The position numbers and the translations under genes were made by a program. This document shows positions 12,566 to 20,065 of a DNA stretch of 20,065 nucleotides, in pieces. A model generated the notes under the pieces. It did not search any database and was not told the DNA's origin. It was given only the letters and a program-made list of their open reading frames with translations. The DNA comes from a virus. The stretch is from positions 1 to 20,065 of the IMG/VR virus record IMGVR_UViG_3300025769_001143. One strand, 5' to 3'. Position 1 is the first letter of the stretch, and every line of letters begins with the position of its first letter.

Positions 12566-15500
12566 TTATTCTCCGAATACGTTATCATAGATAGAGTTAA
12601 AGCCTTTGCTAATTTTATCCATAGCTTTGCGTCCATACTTTCCAGCTTTTAACTGTAGCATAGATGGTAGACTTTCAGAAGGTATATCGCTTGCGCCTTT
12701 TATACGTCTAAAGCTTACATCTTCTTCTGTCATGTTGTAATCAGAAAGCTCTACTTTATCACCAGTATTACCACCAATAAAGTACACAGTATCACCTTCT
12801 ACTTTTGCAACAATGCCAACGTGTGCTACACCAAGCTTAAACTTCTTACGGTCTTCTGCGCTGTGCATCTTAATCATAATGTCACCAGCTTGTACCTGTG
12901 GTGCTTCAACAGCATCACCAGCTTTCAAGTAAGAAGCAGCACGTACTTGGTTAAACTTATCCTTACCAAGCAAGCTACGTGTATCTACGCCTGAATCTCT
13001 TAGAACCTGTGTTAAGAAAGCAGCGCACCAAGCTTTACTTGTTGCAAAATCTTCAACACTCTGTTCGTCAGGATTCCAATCACCTACAACATTCTCAAAG
13101 AAACCTTTGACAGCAGCAGCACCTTCTTCAGTATTCTCATCAATACCTAGATACTGATAAGCTACGTCAGCAGGGTTCTTAGCTGTAGCAATAGCAGCTA
13201 CTGCCTCTGCTTCTGGCTTCTCACCAATGATAGCAGGTTTAAGGTCAGACGCTTCTGCCTTAGGAATAATGCTTTCTATTATAGCACCACCAGCAGCTTC
13301 AATGTTCTCAGCAGCATCAGCAGCCATACCTTCAGCCATTCTCATAGCCCTGTCAGCAGTCTGTGTAGCCCATTTAGTAGCTGTTACAGCACCATCTTCT
13401 GCTACATTGTATAGCATGTTAAACTTAGCTTTAGCAAGTGCAGCTATCTGTTCAGCAGAACCTTCTGCATACTGCCCAGCTTCTTTGATGGACTCCATAA
13501 ACTTAGGCCACTCGTTAGCTACGTTTTCTTTACCTAGCTGATATGCCATACTAATAGCAGATACCTGTGAGGATTCTGGTAGATTACTAAAACCTTCTAC
13601 AGTATTATTCCACCAATCACCAAGCTTACTTACCTTTACGTTTAGTACTGCCTTTGCTTCTGCTTCTGTAACATTGTTAATGTCAGAAATCATAGCACGT
13701 TCATCAGGCTCTAGGCTTTCAATTTGAAAACCATAACCTACTGAGTCTTTACCCATGTCATCATAAGGAGAAGCTTCAAAGCCTTCCTCATCAATCAATG
13801 TAGAAGCAGCAGCTTCTTTAATACCTAAAGCACCCTTAACCAATGAACCTGTAGTTTCCTTTACTTCATCTACAAGTGCTTGCTCTTCAGCAGTTCTATT
13901 AGCCTCAGCTTTGACAAGAGAACCTAAGTAAGGCGTTGCTTTCTTGGCTGCATCTATAATAGAGTTAGTAGCCTGTTGTGGTAGTGATAGGTATGCTTCG
14001 TCAGCATCATTAGAGAGTGTAATGTCACCTGTTTCTTTATCAACATTAAAGAGTGGTGGGTTCTCTACAAACCACTGTCCAAGATTATCTAACACACCAA
14101 CCAAGTCAGACAGAGCAGGTACACCTTCTACACCTGCACCACCTAATAGGTACTGATTAAGAGAAAGGTCTTGCTCTAACTGGCCTTCAACAGTAGCACC
14201 AGAAGTAGACATCGTACTGATGTCAGGTGTCGTAGCAAGTGATACATCATCAGGAATAACCAAGTTAGCTACAAGATTATTTAGCTGTTGTCTGTCAGTA
14301 AGTAGGGTTACTTTATCTATCTTACCAGTAATAACACCAATATCAGTTACCTGTCCATCTTGTTTTCTAAACGCACGAATGACAGCGTTCTTAGGATTGG
14401 TAGGGTCAGGTTGTACCTGTAGCACAAAATCTTTCGCTCCAAACTTTTCAAGCATATACTTCTTTACTTGAGGTAAGGCTGCAAGTGTTTCGTTGTACTC
14501 AGTTACAATAGTTGCTACATCAAATGCTTTATCCATACCTGTGTTTAGGTCTTTAAAAGCATAAGGAGTACCATCACTTGACGTAGGTATCTGATAATCT
14601 TTCTTAACAATGTTAGCAGCTTTCTGAATCAACTCTTCAGGTGTACCACGTTCTCCTAGTATAGACAAAGCTTCGTAAGCTTTAACTACAGCGTTTTCAA
14701 CGTCAGCCGTGTCATAGGTTTCTGACAAATCAGTACCAAATACATCAGCAAAGACACCTGCCTGTAGTGCGTCTGTTACTTTAGCTCTAGTATCTTTATC
14801 AAGTTTGACAAGCCTATCTTCATCAAGACCTTGTATCTGCATAGCAGCGTTGCCAAAGTCTTGAACTGTTAGTACGCCTGTTTGTGTATCCATCTCTTCC
14901 TCGTACTGAGGAATTTGAATAGTACCTACATCAGCTTGGTCAAAGACTTTAAATGCTAATAGGTCATAACGTAGTTTCTGGTCATCAGTTAGCTTCAGGT
15001 CAAAACCAGAGTTCTTCATCATAACATACATCTGCAAGCCCTGTTGAACTTTCTTAAATCCTTCAGGGGTAGTGGGGTCTCCTGATACAAGAAGAGTAGC
15101 ACCATCATTTACAAAAGCTGAAAACTTTGTAGGCGTGATACCAGCATCTCTGAACATGTCTAACTGCCCACCAAGACCTAGACCCTGTTCTTTTGCGCTT
15201 GCAAACAGAGCATCTTCTATTTCTTTAGCAGTGTATTTTACAGTTGTTCCATCTTGCTTTTTGTAACCAACACCTTCAAATATGCTACCTCTTCTGTTTA
15301 GCTTAAACTGTTCAATAGCACCTGTCAGTCCTGTAGCTTTAGCGTTATCATTAAATTGTTTTGTTCTAAACGCAGCTTGTTTAACAGTAATGTTATTTGA
15401 TTGCTGTGTGTAACGAGACTTACCTAATTGGTTCATAGAATAATTAGCGTCTTGTAAGTACTGTGTTACAGCAGAGAAAGGGTCAGAACCTTTTAACTTA

Positions 15501-16183
15501 TCTGACATGTCTACAAGAAAGTCGTTTACCTTGTTATCATTTACTTGAAAGTAATCATTGTTTGCCTGATGAAATTCAGTAAAGTTATTTGCAATTTCTT
15601 GTTTTGCTTCTTCAGCAGTTAGTAGACCTGCTGCTAGTTCTGCGTTAATCTGACGTATACCGTCACCAAAACCTTCTAGCAATACGCCTTGTGTATGTAC
15701 GTACTTAGCAGGGCGAAAGGTCTCACCCATAAATGTTTCAAGACCTAACTCAATGTTCTGGTCAAAGATTTGAATGATGTCATCACCAACACCACTGTCT
15801 TTTAATGTTTGAATATAATCTTGCTTTTGTCCTCTAACGCCATTATATACAGCGTCTTGGTCTTGCGCCAAATAATTCTGTTCATTCTTCTGGTAGTCAA
15901 GAGCAAGGTCTCCCAGAAACTTTCTGGATTGTAACTTTACTTGAAACTCTTTGTTAGCCTGAATACCGTCAGCAATTTCTTTTTCTTTTCTAAGTCTTTC
16001 TAACTTACGCTGTTCTGCTCCTGTTTCAATAGCAGGTGCAATAGCGGTCATAAACTGAGCAAGAGGACTAGGCTGTGAAGCTTGTGAAACAGTCCTAACA
16101 AACGTATCGACAGGGCTTGCTGTTGGTCTAATGTCGGCCTGACTAGGGGCTTGAAACTGTCTTACCTGTGGTCTTTGTGCCAT
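12566..16183 (-). CDS. Internal virion protein, T7 gp15-like, with lysozyme-like and Cys/His peptidase-like domains
   Basis: A 1205-aa inner-core/ejection protein; T7 gp15 is 747 aa. Residues 1-770 are long, charged and mostly helical and carry no enzyme motif. A GH24-like domain lies at about 785-955: EEGFEASPYDDMGKDSVGYG (799-818) gives Glu800, Asp809 and Ser814 at the places of T4 lysozyme Glu11, Asp20 and Thr26, and ADRAMRMAEGM (943-953) matches the family's C-terminal helix. A second domain at about 1003-1162 has AWCAAFLTQVLRDSG (1051-1065), KAGDAV..PQVQAGDIMI (1087-1104), GVAHVGIV (1118-1125) and FIGGNTGD (1135-1142). Cys1053, His1121 and Asn1139 suggest a CHAP/NlpC-type peptidase or amidase. 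Both could open the cell wall during DNA entry. GAGGT lies 5 bases before the ATG. Confidence 0.85.
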   Translation of the reverse strand: MAQRPQVRQFQAPSQADIRPTASPVDTFVRTVSQASQPSPLAQFMTAIAPAIETGAEQRKLERLRKEKEIADGIQANKEFQVKLQSRKFLGDLALDYQKNEQNYLAQDQDAVYNGVRGQKQDYIQTLKDSGVGDDIIQIFDQNIELGLETFMGETFRPAKYVHTQGVLLEGFGDGIRQINAELAAGLLTAEEAKQEIANNFTEFHQANNDYFQVNDNKVNDFLVDMSDKLKGSDPFSAVTQYLQDANYSMNQLGKSRYTQQSNNITVKQAAFRTKQFNDNAKATGLTGAIEQFKLNRRGSIFEGVGYKKQDGTTVKYTAKEIEDALFASAKEQGLGLGGQLDMFRDAGITPTKFSAFVNDGATLLVSGDPTTPEGFKKVQQGLQMYVMMKNSGFDLKLTDDQKLRYDLLAFKVFDQADVGTIQIPQYEEEMDTQTGVLTVQDFGNAAMQIQGLDEDRLVKLDKDTRAKVTDALQAGVFADVFGTDLSETYDTADVENAVVKAYEALSILGERGTPEELIQKAANIVKKDYQIPTSSDGTPYAFKDLNTGMDKAFDVATIVTEYNETLAALPQVKKYMLEKFGAKDFVLQVQPDPTNPKNAVIRAFRKQDGQVTDIGVITGKIDKVTLLTDRQQLNNLVANLVIPDDVSLATTPDISTMSTSGATVEGQLEQDLSLNQYLLGGAGVEGVPALSDLVGVLDNLGQWFVENPPLFNVDKETGDITLSNDADEAYLSLPQQATNSIIDAAKKATPYLGSLVKAEANRTAEEQALVDEVKETTGSLVKGALGIKEAAASTLIDEEGFEASPYDDMGKDSVGYGFQIESLEPDERAMISDINNVTEAEAKAVLNVKVSKLGDWWNNTVEGFSNLPESSQVSAISMAYQLGKENVANEWPKFMESIKEAGQYAEGSAEQIAALAKAKFNMLYNVAEDGAVTATKWATQTADRAMRMAEGMAADAAENIEAAGGAIIESIIPKAEASDLKPAIIGEKPEAEAVAAIATAKNPADVAYQYLGIDENTEEGAAAVKGFFENVVGDWNPDEQSVEDFATSKAWCAAFLTQVLRDSGVDTRSLLGKDKFNQVRAASYLKAGDAVEAPQVQAGDIMIKMHSAEDRKKFKLGVAHVGIVAKVEGDTVYFIGGNTGDKVELSDYNMTEEDVSFRRIKGASDIPSESLPSMLQLKAGKYGRKAMDKISKGFNSIYDNVFGE

Positions 16184-16192
16184 GTCTACCTC

Positions 16193-16813
16193 TTAAAAAT
16201 CTAAGTCTAGCGCACCAAAGTTACCCATCCACTGACTGCTAGAATATCCAGTAGTTTTAGGAATAACATAGTTTGGTTTTGTCTTTGCAATAGCTTGTCC
16301 AGTAAATAAGTTTTTACCTGTTATATCTGCTTCAGCAGAATACGCATTAGCTGCTATACCTATAGCATGAGCCATAACATTTGGCTTTTGTCCACGTGGC
16401 ATACTGTTAATACGGTTTTTCATATTAGTGTTTACGCCAATAATCTCATCGTCAATCTGGTCTAGTGTCATAGCTAAGTTACCAGATATTACATCCTGTG
16501 CGCGTAGTTTACGTGCTTCTACGTCTGATACCTTTAATCCCTCTGTCTGACCAGTAAGCCCTGATTCAGCAGAAACTACCTTACGTGATTCAGCTTCTTG
16601 CATTGCTGCAATCTGTAGTTCAAAGTCTTTACCAGAGGCAGCTTCAGCTTCTTGTATGGCTCTTTTGTTTAACGCTTGAACACTCTCATCTCTTGCTCTA
16701 GCAGATTCTTGCCAGTTACGTGTATACTCAGCTTCAATTCTTTGGTGTTCACGTCTAGCTTCCATGAAGCCCATAACGCCTTGACCAATTTGTAGCATGG
16801 TATATGGATCCAT
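16193..16813 (-). CDS. Internal virion protein, T7 gp14-like
   Basis: A 206-aa protein, close in length to T7 gp14 (196 aa). After MDPYTMLQIGQGVMGFMEA (residues 1-19) comes a long charged helical region with many Glu, Gln, Arg and Ala (about 20-125; for example ESARARDESVQALNKRAIQE) and a more polar C-terminus ending WMGNFGALDLDF. In T7, gp14 leaves the capsid first and lodges in the host outer membrane; I assign that role by position and layout. A longer frame to 16861 is open, but the ATG at 16813 overlaps the gp13 stop as TAATG and has AGGA before it, so I chose the shorter start. Gene order gp13-gp14-gp15-gp16 is exactly that of T7. Confidence 0.82.
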   Translation of the reverse strand: MDPYTMLQIGQGVMGFMEARREHQRIEAEYTRNWQESARARDESVQALNKRAIQEAEAASGKDFELQIAAMQEAESRKVVSAESGLTGQTEGLKVSDVEARKLRAQDVISGNLAMTLDQIDDEIIGVNTNMKNRINSMPRGQKPNVMAHAIGIAANAYSAEADITGKNLFTGQAIAKTKPNYVIPKTTGYSSSQWMGNFGALDLDF

Positions 16814-17259
16814 TAGTCTATCCTCACAAATTCTAAAAAGGGTTTGTTTCCTACACCCCATGTTTCATGTCGTTTAATAAATGTGAAGCCTACAAATCGT
16901 AACCAATCTATAGCTACCTTATAGTCTGCATCAACAGCGTTAGTAAGTAGGGGGTACTTCTTGTTTATTTCTCTTACCCACTTACGTGAACCACGTAGGA
17001 AGGGTATCCATATCTTTGTAATAGGTGGGGCAGTAAGAAGCCATACAACCCCTTCACCACCCACACCATACATACCTGCAATCTCGTTGGTATCATCTAC
17101 TATGATTGTCCAACACTCATCTGATTCGTCCAAGCCTAGCTGTAACGCTATCTCAGGGCTACCATGTGAGGCTGTAACCTCTGCTGCATCTTCTGGTCTT
17201 AGGTTATCCTTTAACCAATCAACGTCAGCTTGGACACTCTGTCTCACATGACCTTTCAT
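16813..17259 (-). CDS. gp13-like protein with GNAT-type fold
   Basis: A 148-aa protein. T7 gp13 is 138 aa and is needed for virion assembly. It starts MKGHVRQSVQADVDWLKDNL, then a helix-loop SPEIALQLGLDESDECW (about 35-51), strands TIIVDDTNEIAGMYGVGG, VVWLLTAPPITK, a helix with FLRGSRKWVREINKKYPLL and a C-terminal AIDWLRFVGFTFIKR motif. This order is that of the DUF2833/Gp13 family, which resembles a GNAT acetyltransferase but is not known to be an active enzyme here. An open frame runs to 17298, but the ATG at 17259 overlaps the gp12 stop (TAATG) with AGGAGA about 5 bases before it, so the start is clear. Confidence 0.84.
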   Translation of the reverse strand: MKGHVRQSVQADVDWLKDNLRPEDAAEVTASHGSPEIALQLGLDESDECWTIIVDDTNEIAGMYGVGGEGVVWLLTAPPITKIWIPFLRGSRKWVREINKKYPLLTNAVDADYKVAIDWLRFVGFTFIKRHETWGVGNKPFLEFVRID

Positions 17260-19595
17260 TACATTCTCCTTGAACGTAGTACGTAGAAGCCTTCCCACTC
17301 TGCACTTTGAAAAGCAGCAGGTAGGTGACTATCGCTTTGTATTACAATCTTTGTGTCTGAGTTTCCTACTACACCAAACTGGTATGTACCACTATCAATA
17401 GCAGCCTTGTTTAGTATGTTAGCAGCACCACCTACGATACGTCCTGTAAAGTTACGTGTATAGGTAGCACGTCTAGCAGGTGTAGTATTAACAGTAAAGA
17501 AGCCTGTATTGTTATACACCACAGACCAGTTACGAATACGTAGGTCTGCTGTAGTTACAGGGTTGTTGTTAATCTTAGGTACAGGCTCAGAGAACTGGTA
17601 CTTAAATGTAAAAGGTATACCAGCAAACACAACCTCACCAGCCGATAGTTTACCTGCAACAGACGATAGAGGTATAATACCCCCATCCTGTGCTATATAA
17701 ATAGTATTACTATCAGTATATGGTACAGTTGTCAAACCTGATGTTTCTAGTCTTACACGTCTATCCAGATGGACAGAGAACTTACCATCAGTATATCCTG
17801 TAGCGTCATCAACAGACAGGTTGATACGTTCTAGGAATAGGTTAGTACCACGCTTAATAAGTATGTAGATATCAGCTAGGTTGAATGATACACCTATGAC
17901 ATCGCCATCAAATACCCAACGTGACCATGAAGCCTGTAGTTTCTCTCTACCCTGCCAGTAGTATCTGTACACATAGAAAGCTTGTGCATCGTTACTAGAC
18001 TGTAGTATGAGCATATCTTCGTTAGACGATGCTTGGATGTTAGTTACCTCACCATTAATGTACTCAGGTACGTGTGACGTAATCTCACTAGCATCATTAG
18101 TGTCTGTGTCGCTATCTACAAAGTACTCCCACATGCCTGACCATACGCCACGCTTGGACGCAAAGTATACATACTTACCAGACTGCGCTGGCTTGGCTCT
18201 CAGGGATGCCTCAAACTCTGTTGTGTTAGCAACATTGATAGTCTCAGGGGTAAGTACAGGGTCTCCTGTTACCTTGAACTGTGTGAGGTCTGAGAAGAGA
18301 AGTAGGCTCTCGTTAAATGGTACAGCATGTTTAAGTATGCTAACCTTGTTAGAGGACACTGCCACGTCAATGGGGTCACTATCTACAATGGTTAACGCTG
18401 ACTTGCGGAAGAAGTCAAAGTCTACAAACTCACCTGCACGAGAGAAGATAACATTCTCATCAGCTAGTAGTCCTAGTCTGTTACGATGAAAGAAGATATC
18501 AGCTAACTTAAAACCTACAAAGGAAGGGAAGGGGTTAGTATCATCGTTACCAATCTTCCTGTCAGCGTAAGATTGTACGTCAAACGTGAAGTTAGCACTA
18601 ACATCTTTTACCAGCTTGTGTGGCATAGTACTAGCATCTAGGTCAATGATAACATTAGGTTCTACAGTCTCTTTCCATACACCATTATCATACTTAACGT
18701 AGTAATCATCCTGTGCTTTCTGGTTATCCCCTGCTACCTCAATAACAAAGTCATTAGGGGCTTCTACTGGTAACTTTTTAAAGTCAGGTGTAGTATCTTT
18801 AAATACAAGAAGGTGGTCTCCGCCATGTGAATCACCTACAACTACTTGGAAGTTTGTGGTATCTGTGGACTGAATGTGTAGCACTGAACCATAACGTGTA
18901 ATTGTAATACCAGTTACAGCAGAAGCATTTGTAATATTATCATAGTACGTAGAGTTAACACCTGTACCTGAAAACGTATTTAGGTTTTCTGCAATAATAT
19001 CTGTTGATGCTCCACGCTCTGCGTTCTGTGTCAAACTTGTGCTAGACTGTGTACTAGATTTAGTTGCAAATTCTACAGTACTTGTACTAGAACCTTTTGT
19101 AATTGTTAAACGATAGGTAGAAGAATAGTCAGCTTGTTTGACATACACCAGTGCTTCTGGATTACGAGAAGGTGATGTGGTAGTACCTTGTGCAACTGTT
19201 ACATTCTTGTTAATAATAAACGTATTGTCTGCGATAGATACAGCAGCAAGTTCTTTACTAGGGTCAGTCAATCCTGATAGGTATGAAGCTGCGTTGTTAG
19301 TAATAGTACGTGACGTACCATCCTTATCAAACACACGAACAGTACCTGCTGTGTCAATCACCAGAGAATAAAACTCGTTCTCATCTCTACGAATAGTGTG
19401 TATAAAAGCTTTGTCTAGGTTTGATATAACGCCTAAGTCAGCTATGTGCTGAGTACTAGGACGCTTTGATAAACCTGTGACCACACTAGACAGACCGTTC
19501 TCTTGTAGTTCTGCCTGTGTATTAAGGCGTAGAGATGGTGGCTGTTGAGACACCCCATTGATTAGGTTGGGGATAGATTGACTGATGAGTGCCAT
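17259..19595 (-). CDS. Tail tubular protein B, T7 gp12-like (nozzle)
   Basis: A 778-aa protein (T7 gp12 is 794 aa) that forms the lower tail tube or nozzle. The N-terminus, MALISQSIPNLINGVSQQP, then RLNTQAELQENGLSSVVTGL and SKRPSTQHIADLG, is clearly parallel to T7 gp12 (MALISQSIKNLKGGISQQP...QVNGWSSETEGLQKRPP). Later typical blocks include FPSFVGFKLADIFFHRNRLG (about 353-372) followed by LLADENVIFSRAGEFVDFDFF, and KVSILKHAVPFNESLLLFSD, all common in this family. The end is beta-rich (FYVLRSRRM). The ATG overlaps the gp11 stop (TAATG) and AGGAG lies 9 bases before it. The downstream gp13-like gene is coupled in the same way. Confidence 0.95.
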   Translation of the reverse strand: MALISQSIPNLINGVSQQPPSLRLNTQAELQENGLSSVVTGLSKRPSTQHIADLGVISNLDKAFIHTIRRDENEFYSLVIDTAGTVRVFDKDGTSRTITNNAASYLSGLTDPSKELAAVSIADNTFIINKNVTVAQGTTTSPSRNPEALVYVKQADYSSTYRLTITKGSSTSTVEFATKSSTQSSTSLTQNAERGASTDIIAENLNTFSGTGVNSTYYDNITNASAVTGITITRYGSVLHIQSTDTTNFQVVVGDSHGGDHLLVFKDTTPDFKKLPVEAPNDFVIEVAGDNQKAQDDYYVKYDNGVWKETVEPNVIIDLDASTMPHKLVKDVSANFTFDVQSYADRKIGNDDTNPFPSFVGFKLADIFFHRNRLGLLADENVIFSRAGEFVDFDFFRKSALTIVDSDPIDVAVSSNKVSILKHAVPFNESLLLFSDLTQFKVTGDPVLTPETINVANTTEFEASLRAKPAQSGKYVYFASKRGVWSGMWEYFVDSDTDTNDASEITSHVPEYINGEVTNIQASSNEDMLILQSSNDAQAFYVYRYYWQGREKLQASWSRWVFDGDVIGVSFNLADIYILIKRGTNLFLERINLSVDDATGYTDGKFSVHLDRRVRLETSGLTTVPYTDSNTIYIAQDGGIIPLSSVAGKLSAGEVVFAGIPFTFKYQFSEPVPKINNNPVTTADLRIRNWSVVYNNTGFFTVNTTPARRATYTRNFTGRIVGGAANILNKAAIDSGTYQFGVVGNSDTKIVIQSDSHLPAAFQSAEWEGFYVLRSRRM

Positions 19596-20065
19596 TAGAA
19601 AGTTCTCCTACCCTGCCTATCAATAATGCTGAATGTGTCATAGTTATCAAATATGTTGTGGTCATCTGCTGCTTTGTCAAACTCTTTAAGTTCAAACATA
19701 GCTCTCTCTTCATCACGTACTTGAAAGTCGTGAAGAGTGTTAGACCCTACAATACGGTCTTGGAATATTCTGGTTGCTCTGAGTGTAGTATATCTCTTAC
19801 ATACCTCAGGCAAGTCATCAAAGTCTAGCTGAACTACTACATCTAACTTGGTATTAGCACCAATATTAAACGTGTGGTTCTTTCTGTCATACATCTTCAA
19901 GCCACGCTGAACTAAGTCAGGGCTGTTTGCCTCTAGTGTAGCGTCTGCACGTAGGATGTCTGTACCTAGTACTATCTCACCACTAGCGTTCTGTGCGTAT
20001 GATTTATTTAATTCTGTGTTAAAGTGCCAGCCCATTGATTGCACTTCTCTGTCTACAGTGTTAAG
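19595..20065 (-). CDS. Tail tubular protein A, T7 gp11-like (gatekeeper), 5' end missing
   Basis: The C-terminal 156 residues of the tail protein that joins the portal to the nozzle. The frame is open to the very last base of the window (20065), so the N-terminus lies outside; the GTG at 20044 is internal. The first visible residues are LNTVDREVQSMGWHFN, matching T7 gp11 LNKINRQIQSRGWTFN. Further on come YDRKNHTFNIG, a DFDDLPEVCKRYTTLRATR segment (T7: YDEMPECFRYWIVTKASR), FQDRIVGS, and a C-terminal tail with DHNIFDNYDTFSII. T7 gp11 is 196 aa, so about 40 residues are missing. Confidence 0.92.
   Translation of the reverse strand, partial: LNTVDREVQSMGWHFNTELNKSYAQNASGEIVLGTDILRADATLEANSPDLVQRGLKMYDRKNHTFNIGANTKLDVVVQLDFDDLPEVCKRYTTLRATRIFQDRIVGSNTLHDFQVRDEERAMFELKEFDKAADDHNIFDNYDTFSIIDRQGRRTF

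Noticed and set aside
18007-18489. 160-codon open frame on the plus strand
   Set aside because: Antisense to the well-supported gp12-like gene; no domain and no other plus-strand gene nearby.
19522-19716. 64-codon minus-strand frame across the gp11/gp12 junction
   Set aside because: It overlaps two conserved genes in another frame and lacks a ribosome site of its own.

Overview
The window is the late, virion-assembly half of a T7-like podovirus genome. Every gene I accept is on the minus strand, so transcription runs from base 20065 down to base 1. Gene content and order follow T7 late genes: gp11, gp12, gp13, gp14, gp15, gp16, gp17, holin, small terminase, large terminase. The small accessory proteins (the 48-aa MSLYENIN protein, the 132-aa MPRVSENTEV protein, the 111-aa MAQNFRRYS protein) are types I recall from phages of marine bacteria. 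My inference is a marine T7-like phage of an alphaproteobacterium or cyanobacterium; the host cannot be settled from this window. Both ends cut genes: gp11 lacks its N-terminus at base 20065 and the large terminase lacks its C-terminus at base 1.

Layout in transcription order. (1) 20065-16193: tail tubular proteins gp11 and gp12, then gp13-like and gp14-like proteins. (2) 16183-9219: two giant ejection proteins. The gp15-like one carries a lysozyme-like and a Cys/His peptidase-like domain at its C-terminus; the gp16-like one lacks the N-terminal transglycosylase found in T7. (3) 9178-3272: a host-recognition region of nine genes. It starts with a gp17-type fibre that keeps the T7 attachment domain but has no large tip, and continues with small beta-rich proteins that mix a few N-terminal segments with several distal domains, plus a putative tail assembly chaperone. 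(4) 3275-1305: small membrane or exported proteins, including a 49-aa single-TM holin candidate, a second larger holin candidate, and a TM/coiled-coil protein flanked by two related small cysteine-containing proteins. (5) 1206-1: a small basic protein, a GH24 endolysin, the small terminase, a beta-rich virion-type protein and the large terminase.

Genes are packed with TAATG, ATGA or GTGA overlaps or gaps of a few bases. Most have a clear AGGAG-like ribosome binding site in the preceding gene, which suggests polycistronic, partly coupled translation. The only gene-free stretch of note is about 98 bases (1207-1304) and holds an RNA-hairpin-forming inverted repeat. I see no tRNA, CRISPR, insertion sequence, integrase, reverse transcriptase or host metabolic gene. 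The most notable points are the relocation of cell-wall-degrading domains from gp16 to gp15, the modular receptor-binding cassette, the Cys-for-Asp endolysin, and the layered lysis region.
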